A stretch of DNA of 52,540 bases from assembly GCA_013286385.1 (NCBI GenBank), contig JABDFU010000012.1, positions 1 to 52,540 on the forward strand, written 5' to 3'. The stretch is from Bacteroidota bacterium. GTDB lineage: Bacteria; Bacteroidota; Bacteroidia; JABDFU01. The notes under the pieces were generated by a model, which did not search any database, was not told the origin of the DNA, and was given only the letters and a program-made list of their open reading frames with translations. Shown one piece after another: positions 34,189-43,900 of this stretch. Both the position numbers and the translations under genes were made by a program. How positions within the stretch are numbered: the first letter of the stretch is position 1; every line of letters starts with the position of its first letter.

Positions 34189-34944
34189 ATGGACAGGCGG
34201 AAAATTGTAATAGGGAACTGGAAGATGAACAAGACCTGGGAAGAAGGGCTTGAGCTTTTTAATGCCATTGATGACCTTTTGAAGATTAAACCTGCAAAAG
34301 ATATAGTCGTCGCGGTTGCTCCTTCCTATCTGTTTATTCAGGAATTTACACGACGCGGCGGGCGTATTAAAATTGCTGCTCAGAATTGCAGTCAGGAAGC
34401 TTCAGGGGCTTTTACCGGAGAGGTATCGGCTGTGCTGATAAAATCAGCAGGAGCCTCTCATGTCATCATCGGGCACTCGGAAAGAAGAACGTATTTTAAA
34501 GAAACCAACGAAGTGCTTTTCAAAAAAACCGAACAGGCCCTTGCCTGCGGTTTGATTCCCGTTTTCTGCCTGGGAGAAACCTCCTCGCAACGAGCCAATT
34601 CGCAGCATTTTGAAACTATTCAGAATCAACTGGAAGAGGGATTGTATAAATTGCCTTCTGGTTCATTTTCCCAACTTGCAATCGCCTATGAGCCGGTTTG
34701 GGCAATTGGAACCGGAGTCACAGCTACATCATCGCAGGCTCAGGAAATGCATCTGTTTATACGCAACTCTATTAAAGAAAAGTATTCGCCGGCTATTTCA
34801 GAGGCTTGCTCTATAATTTATGGGGGAAGCTGCACAGCTCAGAATGCAAATGAATTGTTTGGCTGTCAGGATGTTGATGGGGGATTAATTGGCGGCGCTT
34901 CTTTAAAAGCGCCTGATTTTATGCAGATCATTCATTCTTTTTAA
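34189..34944 (+). CDS. tpiA: triose-phosphate isomerase
   Basis: The 251-residue glycolytic enzyme interconverts dihydroxyacetone phosphate and glyceraldehyde-3-phosphate. Catalytic residues are visible: Lys in GNWKMN, His in IIGHSERR and Glu in AYEPVWAIGTG, with the phosphate loop YGGSC and GGLIGGASL. Length is normal. It is followed after 3 bp by prmA, and the chain tpiA-prmA-large secreted protein-plsY is probably one transcript. Confidence 0.98.
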   Translation: MDRRKIVIGNWKMNKTWEEGLELFNAIDDLLKIKPAKDIVVAVAPSYLFIQEFTRRGGRIKIAAQNCSQEASGAFTGEVSAVLIKSAGASHVIIGHSERRTYFKETNEVLFKKTEQALACGLIPVFCLGETSSQRANSQHFETIQNQLEEGLYKLPSGSFSQLAIAYEPVWAIGTGVTATSSQAQEMHLFIRNSIKEKYSPAISEACSIIYGGSCTAQNANELFGCQDVDGGLIGGASLKAPDFMQIIHSF

Positions 34945-34947
34945 TTT

Positions 34948-35778
34948 ATGAACTATTTTGAATTGGACTGCATACCTTCGATTAAGGAGCATTCTGAAAT
35001 TCTGATTGTAAAATTGGGGGAATTGGGTTTTGAAAGTTTTCTGGAAACAGAGCTGGGGTTTAAAGGCTACGTGCAGCAGGAATTGTTTACCGAAACAGTA
35101 AAAGGTCAACTACTTGATTTACATCGGCAGTTTCAGTTCAAGGAGCATCTGAAATTGATTCCTGACGAGAACTGGAATCAGGAATGGGAAAAAAACTTTT
35201 CTCCGATAAATGTGGACAATCTTTGCTATATCTGTGCTTCTTTTCATCCGCCTGTTTCCGGTTTTCGCTATACGGTTGTTGTCAACCCGAAAATGTCCTT
35301 CGGTACCGGGCATCACGAAACCACAGCGTTGGTGGTTTCGCAATTGCTGAAACTCGATCTGAAGGGCAAAAGAGTATGTGACATGGGCTGCGGTACGGGT
35401 ATTCTTGGTATTCTTTCTTCCAAAATGGACGCTCAGAGTGTTCTGGCTATAGATACGGATCAATGGGCAGTGGAAAACTCCCTTGAAAATATAGATACTA
35501 ACAAAGTAACAGGTATAGTTGTTAAAAAAGGGGATGTTCAACAGTTGGCAGGCAATTCATTTCATGTTATTTTAGCGAACATTAACCGCAACGTGCTGTT
35601 AAGTGATATGGAGCAGTATGTCCGATCCTTAACAAAGGAGGGAATACTTATCGTTAGCGGATTTTTTGATATGGATGCCCCCCGGATTAAGGCAAAGGCG
35701 GAAGATCTGGGTTTGGAAATGCTGGAGGATTCCTATAAAAACAAATGGGCTATGCTCTGTTTGGTAAAGAAAATATAA
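34948..35778 (+). CDS. prmA: ribosomal protein L11 methyltransferase
   Basis: The 276-residue SAM-dependent enzyme methylates ribosomal protein L11. It has the N-terminal recognition domain, NPKMSFGTGHHETT, the SAM motif VCDMGCGTGILGI, and LANINRNVL, the PrmA equivalent of the NPPY-type motif. The stop TAA overlaps the next ATG (TAATG at 35776-35780), indicating translational coupling. Confidence 0.96.
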   Translation: MNYFELDCIPSIKEHSEILIVKLGELGFESFLETELGFKGYVQQELFTETVKGQLLDLHRQFQFKEHLKLIPDENWNQEWEKNFSPINVDNLCYICASFHPPVSGFRYTVVVNPKMSFGTGHHETTALVVSQLLKLDLKGKRVCDMGCGTGILGILSSKMDAQSVLAIDTDQWAVENSLENIDTNKVTGIVVKKGDVQQLAGNSFHVILANINRNVLLSDMEQYVRSLTKEGILIVSGFFDMDAPRIKAKAEDLGLEMLEDSYKNKWAMLCLVKKI

Positions 35779-37610
35779 TGCTCAAAAGAAAAGGAATTTC
35801 TTCCCTTCTGATTGGTTGTGTGTTTGCCCTTTATTCCCTGCCTCTGGATGCTCAGGTAAAATCATTTACAGATGACCCTGTCAAATTCATTGAAGAGCTG
35901 AAGAGCTTTTTTGATGCAGGAACCACAAATAAAGATGCAGCCCGGGATTTTCTGCGAAAATTTGAAAATGAATACTGGTCGATCGGGAAAACACATGATT
36001 CAAAATTCAATGAATCCCAGAAGCAAATGTGTTACGAAGTGTGCAACCTGATGCTTAAAAAACGGCTTCACCTTCCTGATTTTACCAGTTATCTTTCTTC
36101 CATGATGAATTTTGTGGATACCAAACAGCCCGACAAGAATTTTTTATCCTGGCAGGATTGCATAAATAAAATTCTGAACGGTAAATCAATCCGAAGCTAT
36201 TCGGAGTTTCTGGCCATGAGTGAAAACCTCTTTGCAAACAATGTATTTTATAAGTCGCCGACCTATGAGTGGAGTTCGAATACGAATAATTTTGAATTTC
36301 AGTACGACAGTGTTCCAAAAGTTATTTTCAGTTCACTGAATCTGGTTTGTCATAACAATCAAAAAGACAGTGTTGTCATTTTAAACACCAAAGGAATTTA
36401 TTATCCGGCAACCGGAAAGTTTTCCGGCCATGGCGGAAAAATAACCTGGCTGAAAGCCGGATTGGAAGAAAATACGGTATATGCCGAGATAAAAAAATAC
36501 GATATCTCGGTAAAATCGGGAGGATATAGTGCCGATTCCGTGGTGTTTTTCAATAAGACTTATTTTGACAAACCGCTCCTGGGTCAATTGACGGATAAGG
36601 CTTTGCCCGAAGCGGGAGGCATGTTATCCTATCCCAGATTCGAATCGTATAGCAAACGGCTTGGAATAAAAAATTTAAGTGATCGGGTGGATTTTGAAGG
36701 AGGATTTTCCATGCGAGGATCAAAATTTATAGGATCAGGAAATGCAAATGAAGATGCAAAGCTGGTCTTTAAACGAAATGATAAAAAGTTTCTGGTTGTG
36801 GGAACCAAACAATTCTTTATAACCAATGAAAAAATTATGGCTGACAATGCCAATATCAGGATCTATCTGGACAACGATTCGATATACCACCCCAGCCTGT
36901 CGTTTAAATACATATTAAAAGATAAACAGGTATCTCTTATTCGTTCAGATGAGGGTGTTGCGAGAACTGCTTTTCTGAATTCGTATCACATGCTGGATAT
37001 GTATTTTGAAGAACTGACCTGGAAAACGGATGACCCTCAGATTCAGCTAAAAATGCTTTTTGGAAACACACAGGGAGAGGCCGATTTCGAATCCTCCAAT
37101 TTTTTCAAATTGGGAAGGTATGAACAGATACAGGGTATAGACGGCTCCAATCCGCTGCTGCAGATTAAAAATTATGTCAAATCGCTCCAGGGCCTGCGGG
37201 AGTTTTACGCAACAGACCTTGCCAGGTACATGCGAATTACGGCTGATGAGTTGCGTCCGTTGCTGGTCAGAATGGCCACTATGGGTTTCCTGAATTACGA
37301 TACGGAAAAGGACTGGTTGCAGATAAAAGACCGCTTATTCGTTTACCTGACTGATCGTGCCGGTAAATCAGATTATGATGTAATTAATTTTCATTCGGTA
37401 TTGCCCAATCAATCCAATGGACTTATCAATTTATTGAATTATGAACTTACACTCAGGGGCGTTTCTTCTATCATATTGAGCGATTCTCAGAATGTGGAGA
37501 TCTTTCCAAAAGAGCAAAAAGTAATTGTTCGTAAAAACCGCGACTTCACCTTTTCAGGCCGTATTCATGCCGGCCGGTTCGATTTTTTACGGGAAAACCT
37601 TTGCGTTTAA
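35778..37610 (+). CDS. very large secreted protein, N-terminal part (frameshifted at T6)
   Basis: From ATG 35778 the frame encodes a signal peptide (MLKRKGISSLLIGCVFALYS) followed by about 590 residues rich in beta-strand-like patterns. It then runs off at FLRENLCV. The downstream frame continues with YGKTFAFNYDAF directly after GRIHAGRFDF, so one extra T in the six-T run (37583-37588) breaks one gene of about 1,495 codons. The start at 35745 was rejected because 35778 overlaps the prmA stop and begins the signal peptide. I do not recognise the family; it looks like a conserved envelope protein of Bacteroidota. Confidence 0.75.
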   Translation: MLKRKGISSLLIGCVFALYSLPLDAQVKSFTDDPVKFIEELKSFFDAGTTNKDAARDFLRKFENEYWSIGKTHDSKFNESQKQMCYEVCNLMLKKRLHLPDFTSYLSSMMNFVDTKQPDKNFLSWQDCINKILNGKSIRSYSEFLAMSENLFANNVFYKSPTYEWSSNTNNFEFQYDSVPKVIFSSLNLVCHNNQKDSVVILNTKGIYYPATGKFSGHGGKITWLKAGLEENTVYAEIKKYDISVKSGGYSADSVVFFNKTYFDKPLLGQLTDKALPEAGGMLSYPRFESYSKRLGIKNLSDRVDFEGGFSMRGSKFIGSGNANEDAKLVFKRNDKKFLVVGTKQFFITNEKIMADNANIRIYLDNDSIYHPSLSFKYILKDKQVSLIRSDEGVARTAFLNSYHMLDMYFEELTWKTDDPQIQLKMLFGNTQGEADFESSNFFKLGRYEQIQGIDGSNPLLQIKNYVKSLQGLREFYATDLARYMRITADELRPLLVRMATMGFLNYDTEKDWLQIKDRLFVYLTDRAGKSDYDVINFHSVLPNQSNGLINLLNYELTLRGVSSIILSDSQNVEIFPKEQKVIVRKNRDFTFSGRIHAGRFDFLRENLCV

Positions 37611-40266
37611 TTACGACGCTTTTAAAATTGATATTACCGATGCTGATTCACTGAGAATGGCCGTTCGCTCGCGTGAACCCAATGAGCGCGGTGAGTATCC
37701 GCTTGTGAAAGTCAAATCGGTTATTGAACACATTAACGGAGACTTACTGATAGACGAGCCGAAAAACAAATCGGGGTACAAGAATTTTTCTGAATATCCG
37801 ATATTTCACAGTGCAAAAGATTCCTATGTTTATTACCAGAAAAGAGGAATACAGGGTGGCGTATACAATAAAGACAAGTTCTATTTCCATCTGGAACCAT
37901 TTACCCTGGACAGTCTGGATAATTTTTCAAATGCCGGTTTGAATTTTACAGGAGATTTTGTTTCGGCCGGTATTTTTCCCCAGTTCAAGGAAAATATAAA
38001 GCTCCAAAAAGACTATTCGCTTGGTTTTCAAAGACCGACACCTCCCGAAGGATTTGCCTTATATGGCGGGAAGGCCAAGTTTAATGATACCATTATGCTG
38101 AGTAATGAAGGATTAAAAGGAAATGGAGCTATTCAATATGTTACTTCAACCTCCAAATCAAAGGACTTCATCTTCTTTCCCGATTCAATGAACGGGATAG
38201 CGCAAAGTTTCGACGTGAAGGAAAGCAAACAAGGTAAGGTTGAATTCCCGCAGGTTAAAGGGGACGGCGTTTATATACATTGGAGGCCCTATAAGGATGT
38301 CATGCACATCCGATCCAGAGAGCAGCCCTTCTCCACCTACAACGGACAGGCCGTATTTGCGGGATCTATGTACCTGACCCCAACCTTGCTGTCCGGAAGG
38401 GGTAAGGCCAGTTTTCAAAAAGCAGAGCTTGAAGCAAATCTGATCCGGTTCAAAATAAACTCATTTGATTCGGATACCGCCGACTTTCGTCTCCAAACGA
38501 TGGAAGCCTCTTCTCTTGCATTTTCCACTAATAATGTCAATGCCCATATTGATTTCAGTAAAAGAGAAGGACAGTTTAAGACAAACGGAAAAGGTTCTAT
38601 TGTTAAATTTCCAGCCAACCAATACATCTGTTTTATGGAAAGCTTCAAATGGTTCATGGACAGAAGTGATATTGAACTGGGGGGCGCAGATAAAAGCAAA
38701 ACAGGTGCAACAGATATTGACCTTCAGGGTACTGAATTTATCTCTATACATCCCAAACAGGATTCCCTGCGGTTTAATGCCCCCAGGGCAAGATTTGATC
38801 TGAAAAATAACGTTATTACAGCGATGGATGTGCGCTTTATCAATGTTGCAGATGCCCGGGTTTCTCCGGATTCGGGACGGGTAGTTATCCGCAAGGGAGC
38901 CGCCATGGAAACCTTGAAAAATGCCAAAATACTTGCCAATACAGTTACAAAATACCATACCGTTTACAATGCAAACGTTACTATTTTTGCCCGTAAAAAT
39001 TATTCAGGATCGGGCTATTACGATTATATTGATGAACTCAAGAAATCCCAACCGATATACTTCAGTAACATTACTGTGGATACTACATTTCAGACTTATG
39101 CCGAAACCCAAATCGAGGATTCATCCAAGTTTATGTTAAGTCCTAATTTTGAATACAAAGGCAAGGTTAAGCTTCAGGCCACCAATCATTTTCTGACATT
39201 TACCGGAGCAACACGTATTCAGCATTCCTGTGAAATGCTGAAAAAGAGCTGGTTTAAGTTTTCTGCAGAAATTGATCCGAACAAAATATTAATTCCGGTC
39301 AGTAAGGATGTGACCGACGAAAAGGGCAGTAAACTTGGTGTAGGTGTATTGTTAAGCAACGATTCTACACACATTTATTCGGCTTTTTTGTCCGGAAAAT
39401 TCGGAAGGGGCGATTCTTCGGTTTTACGATCAGAAGGCTTTTTATTTTATGATAAAATCTCCAAAGAGTACCGCATTGCGGAAAAGGAAAAGTTGACCGA
39501 ACGCAACCTGACCGGAAATTATGTAAGTCTTAACATTGACAAATGTCTTATTTATGGGGAAGGGAAAGTAAATATGGGAACCGACTTTGGTCAGGTCAAA
39601 ACGGAAGCAGTGGGTAATGCAAAGCATTTTCTGATTCCTGATTCTACTGCTTTTGACCTGATGATGACGGTCGATTTCTTTTTTGATGATGGGGCGATTG
39701 AAAAGATGGGGGAGACGTTTAATTCAATTGCCGATTTGAAACCTGTCGATTTTTCAAGGCCGACTTACGAAAAGGGACTTCGGGAAATACTTGGAAAGGA
39801 AAAGGCCGACAAGCTGATTTCCCAGATAAATCTATATGGGTCCTTCCGGAAATTTCCAGATGAGTTGAAAAAATCGATTTTCTTTACAGACCTGAAAATG
39901 CGGTGGAATTCAAGGACGAGATCCTATGTTTCGACTGGTAAGATCGGAATTGGAAATGTTGACAAGGTGCAGATAAATAAATATGTAAACGGCAGAGTAG
40001 AGCTGGTAAAGAAAAAAGGAGGGGATATTCTGAACATCTATCTGGAGGGCGACAATAATAACTGGTATTACTTTAATTATACCAGGGGTCTGATGCAGGC
40101 CATATCTTCAAACGAGGCTTTTAATACGGTAATTAAAGAGATGAAGCCGGACAAGCGTCAATCAAAAGCAGAAAAAGGAATAAGTCCTTATGTTTACAAC
40201 CTTTCTACTACACGAAAAAAAGATGATTTTCTTAAAAAATCGGCTGTAACTACTGAAGAAGAATAA
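37525..40266 (+). CDS. very large secreted protein, C-terminal part (frameshifted at T6)
   Basis: This frame continues the protein that starts at 35778. True homologous sequence begins near 37586 (FYGKTFAFNYDAFKIDITD); the first 20 codons of the ORF are out-of-frame sequence. About 890 residues follow with repeated beta-rich motifs (HINGDLLIDEPKNKSG, GKASFQKAELEANLIRF, LGGADKSKTGATDI, GKVNMGTDFGQVK), suggesting a long beta-helix or solenoid. No T9SS tail, no OmpA domain and no transmembrane barrel signature was recognised. The last 100 residues are Lys-rich. It ends one base before plsY. Function unknown. Confidence 0.75.
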   Translation: MFVKTATSPFQAVFMPAGSIFYGKTFAFNYDAFKIDITDADSLRMAVRSREPNERGEYPLVKVKSVIEHINGDLLIDEPKNKSGYKNFSEYPIFHSAKDSYVYYQKRGIQGGVYNKDKFYFHLEPFTLDSLDNFSNAGLNFTGDFVSAGIFPQFKENIKLQKDYSLGFQRPTPPEGFALYGGKAKFNDTIMLSNEGLKGNGAIQYVTSTSKSKDFIFFPDSMNGIAQSFDVKESKQGKVEFPQVKGDGVYIHWRPYKDVMHIRSREQPFSTYNGQAVFAGSMYLTPTLLSGRGKASFQKAELEANLIRFKINSFDSDTADFRLQTMEASSLAFSTNNVNAHIDFSKREGQFKTNGKGSIVKFPANQYICFMESFKWFMDRSDIELGGADKSKTGATDIDLQGTEFISIHPKQDSLRFNAPRARFDLKNNVITAMDVRFINVADARVSPDSGRVVIRKGAAMETLKNAKILANTVTKYHTVYNANVTIFARKNYSGSGYYDYIDELKKSQPIYFSNITVDTTFQTYAETQIEDSSKFMLSPNFEYKGKVKLQATNHFLTFTGATRIQHSCEMLKKSWFKFSAEIDPNKILIPVSKDVTDEKGSKLGVGVLLSNDSTHIYSAFLSGKFGRGDSSVLRSEGFLFYDKISKEYRIAEKEKLTERNLTGNYVSLNIDKCLIYGEGKVNMGTDFGQVKTEAVGNAKHFLIPDSTAFDLMMTVDFFFDDGAIEKMGETFNSIADLKPVDFSRPTYEKGLREILGKEKADKLISQINLYGSFRKFPDELKKSIFFTDLKMRWNSRTRSYVSTGKIGIGNVDKVQINKYVNGRVELVKKKGGDILNIYLEGDNNNWYYFNYTRGLMQAISSNEAFNTVIKEMKPDKRQSKAEKGISPYVYNLSTTRKKDDFLKKSAVTTEEE

Positions 40267-40267
40267 C

Positions 40268-40897
40268 ATGTCTCTGAATTTACAGCTTATTGATCTGATT
40301 GTTGCCTACCTTATGGGATCTATACCTTCTGCTGTCTGGATAGGCAGGATTTTTTACCATACGGACATTCGGGAATACGGCAGCGGAAATGCCGGCGCTA
40401 CAAATACATTCAGAGTGCTGGGAAAAAAGGCAGGCATCCCGGTTCTGCTAATTGATATTCTGAAAGGCCTGGCTGCGGTTCAGTTGCCTTATTTGTCAGA
40501 GTTGATTCCGGGATCGGTGCCGTTTGTAAATCTTCAGCTGGTATTGGGCGTTGCTGCCCTATTCGGGCATATATTCCCGATTTTTGCCTCCTTTAAAGGA
40601 GGCAAGGGGATTGCAACACTTGTAGGTATTATTCTTGCAGTTCACCCTTGTGCTGCATTGGTTTCAATAGCTTTTTTTTTTGTTGTTTTTCTGATTTCAC
40701 ATTACGTTTCATTAAGCTCAATAACTGCTGCAATTACTTTTCCGATTGTTGTTATCGTTGTATTTAAAACGCAGATTCCTTCATTGGTCATTTTTTCGAT
40801 GGTAATAGCTGTTCTTGTCTTAATTACCCACCAGAAAAACATAGAACGATTGATCAGAAATGAAGAATCGAAATCGCACCTTGTTAAAAAGAAGTAA
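40268..40897 (+). CDS. plsY: glycerol-3-phosphate acyltransferase PlsY
   Basis: The 209-residue inner-membrane enzyme transfers acyl groups from acyl-phosphate to glycerol-3-phosphate, the first step of phospholipid synthesis. Family motifs are GSIPSAVWIGR, GSGNAGATNTFRVLG, FGHIFPIFASFKGGKG and the late TH(Q)K segment. Multiple membrane spans and length fit. It follows the large secreted protein by one base. Confidence 0.95.
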   Translation: MSLNLQLIDLIVAYLMGSIPSAVWIGRIFYHTDIREYGSGNAGATNTFRVLGKKAGIPVLLIDILKGLAAVQLPYLSELIPGSVPFVNLQLVLGVAALFGHIFPIFASFKGGKGIATLVGIILAVHPCAALVSIAFFFVVFLISHYVSLSSITAAITFPIVVIVVFKTQIPSLVIFSMVIAVLVLITHQKNIERLIRNEESKSHLVKKK

Positions 40898-40905
40898 TAC
40901 CTTTG
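40898..40905 (+). promoter_or_regulatory. -7 promoter box of the PorE-like gene
   Basis: TACCTTTG is a perfect TANNTTTG, directly after the plsY stop. It implies transcription starting near 40912, which excludes the TTG at 40903 as a start codon and favours the TTG at 40921. A -33 element at normal spacing was not seen. Confidence 0.5.
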
Positions 40906-40920
40906 CATGTAAAGACCAAT

Positions 40921-43900
40921 TTGTATTACAGAGCATTAAATAGGCCATTTTTTTGTTTCTTTCTGGCGGTATTCTGCATTGTTAATGCTGCAATTGGACA
41001 GAAAACCTTTACTTCTGAAGAAGATCTGAAAAAGGAAGCAAGGAAACTGTTTGATAATGAGCAATATACTGAAGCGTACCCGCTTTATTCCCAGTTACTT
41101 AGCGTATATCCCAAAGATCCGAATTACAATTACCGTTTCGGTATCTGCATGTTATATACCAGTGAAAATAAAGAAAAGCCTATAAGTTATCTCGAATACG
41201 CTTCAAAACAGCCTGACGTTGATAAGGATGTGTTTTATTTTCTTGGGAAAGCCTATCACCTGAATTACAGATTTGATGATGCAATTGTGGCATTTAACAG
41301 ATTTAAAAAGGACGCATCTTCTTATCAGATCAAAAAATTTCAGGTTGATAAACAAATTGACATGTGCAGAAACGGGAAAACCCTTCTGAAAAACATTACT
41401 GATCTTGAAGTTCTCGAAAAAAAACAAATCAGCGACAAGGAGTTTTATAAATCCTATGATCTGAGTACTATCGGAGGGAAACTGCTGGTAAAGCCGGATG
41501 ATTTTCAGTCTTCTCTGGATAAAAAAGCAAAAGAACAAACCATTATTTATCTTTCGAAAAATAACAATCAGATTTATTATTCAAGTTACGGAACGGACGG
41601 GAAAAACGGCAAGGATATCTACATGGTTAAAAAACTGGCCAATGGAGAATGGAGTACCCCTCAAAATCTCGGTTCGAATATAAATACAGAGTCGGATGAA
41701 GATTATCCTTTTTTGCACCCAAACGGCAAGGTACTTTATTTCTGCTCAAAGGGCCACAATAGCATGGGAGGGTATGATATTTTTAAATCCAACTGGAACG
41801 AGCAGACAGCTTCCTGGGGTCCTGCTGAAAACATGGATTTTTCAATTAATACTCCCGACGACGATATCTTATATGTAACCGATTCGCTTGAAAAAACCGC
41901 CTATTTTTCATCCAGGCGATACAGCCCGGGAGGAATGATTGATGTGTATAAAATTAATACGGATCGCAAGCCGGTTGATCTTGCACTTATTAATGGGATG
42001 GTTGGAAAAGATCCGGATGGTAAATTTATAAAGGCGAAAATTACAGTTAAGAATGCGAGTTCAGGTGAACTGATAGGCATTTTCAACAGCGATCCCCAGA
42101 CTGGTCAGTACAGTCTGAATACACCCGGGGGAGCCAAATTGGTCTTAACTGTAGAAAGCGAAGGATACAAAACCCAGTCTGAGGTAGTAGTCCTTCCGCA
42201 GCAGCAGGTATTTAAGCCCTTCAGGCAGGAAATCAGTTATACGGACAAAACAGAGGTTCTTACCGTTAAAAACTTCTTTGACGAAGCCATCGATGACAAC
42301 AACTATTTGCTGGCACTCAATTTTATTAAGGAAAAGGCTAAAATGGAAATTAGCGCTAATGAAAGCGCGTCAAAAGAATCAGGAACAGTCAAAGTATCGG
42401 TAACCAAACCTGATAGCACTCTAAATTTACAGAATTCCCTTACAAATTCAGCGACTCCAAAGCCGGACGGAAGTATTTCAAATTCTGATTTGGTGAAAAT
42501 TGCCTACGATGATGCGGCGGAAGTTCAAAAGGAGGCTGCGGAGTTAAAAAATCAGGCTGATCAGGCGCTTGGTTATGCCAATCAAAAAAATCAGGAGGCC
42601 CAGGCCAAATACACGGATGCCGATGCCGCATCAAGACAGGGAGACCAGGAAAGCGCAGCAGAGTTGAGGAAGGAAGGCGACCGGATTTCTCATGAAACTG
42701 TGGCATCGTTTAACCTTGCCAAGAGATTGGAGACTGATGCGTCAAACAAGCGGGACGAAGCTGACCTGTCCGTAAATTATGCCAAGGAACTTGAAACGGC
42801 ATCAAAGTCAAATTCCAACGAAGCGCTAAAACAACTGGAGGAGCAAAAAAAGCGTATCGAAGAACTTAATCAGCAACCCAAAGGCACTGCTAACGCTTAC
42901 AACAGCATGAAAATGGACGCAGACCTTAAGCAGAAGGAGCTTGACCGAACCAAAGAAGAATCTACTTCCTTGAAAAAGGAGATTAACGGGTTACTGGAAC
43001 AAATTGTAAAAATCAATCAGGACATTAACGGAGAAAGCAATGATCAGCTGAAAGAAGGATTGAAGGCCCAGGAAAAAGATCTTGAAATTGAAAAAACGAA
43101 AAAGGAATCTGATCTGGTTGTTAATGATGCAAAAATAGGACCACTTGAAAAGGAAGCCGGGAATCTGAAGACGGAGGCGGAGCTTGTAAATGCTGTTATC
43201 GGTCAGATCAAGCCTGGAACCGAACCGTCTGTAAGCATTTCAGCAGTAGATAAGCAAAAACTGCAGGAGCAGGTGAATGGTTATAAGATGAAAGACGCGC
43301 CTGTTGTAACCGGATATGAAAACAACTACAACGGAAAATTAAAGGAAGCAGATGCCATTTCAGATGTTTATACGCGTGAAACGACCAAGTCGGCCTATTA
43401 CAAAAACTGGTCAGATTCAATAAATGCCGACGTTACTGCTAAAAAGGCTCAACTGAATGCTATTTCAGATGAAGGAAAGAAAAAGGAACTGGAGCAAAAA
43501 ATCCTTCTTTTATTGAACGAATCCTCACAAAAGAAAAAACTGGGCGAAGAAGCTGAATCCCGTGCCAAAGCGGTCAATTCGGGTGTAGCCACTGCTCCTC
43601 CTATAGCAACTACTAACTCTGCAGTAAGTACTAACCCTGCGGTGTCTACTACACCGGCTGTCTCCGCAACATCTACTCCGGCAATTTCCATACAGGCCGT
43701 AGATACCCTTGCAAAACCTGCCACTCCAATTGTTTCCGCAACAAACACAGCTCCGGTAACAAACACAACTCCGGTAGCAACGAATACTACTCCCGTTGCG
43801 AATACCCCTTCAGTTTCGATACAGTCGGTTGATACCCTTGGTAAAACTAAAACTACCACTCCGGCAGTGTCGGCAACATCTAACCCCGCAATTTCGATAC

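Noticed and set aside
37575-37595. Programmed ribosomal frameshift at T6
   Set aside because: The downstream frame needs a +1 shift, while slippery-heptamer sites give -1; no stimulatory structure or rare codon pattern was evident.
38461-38958. 165-codon ORF antisense to the large secreted protein
   Set aside because: It is a shadow frame inside a continuous coding region with clear protein character on the plus strand.
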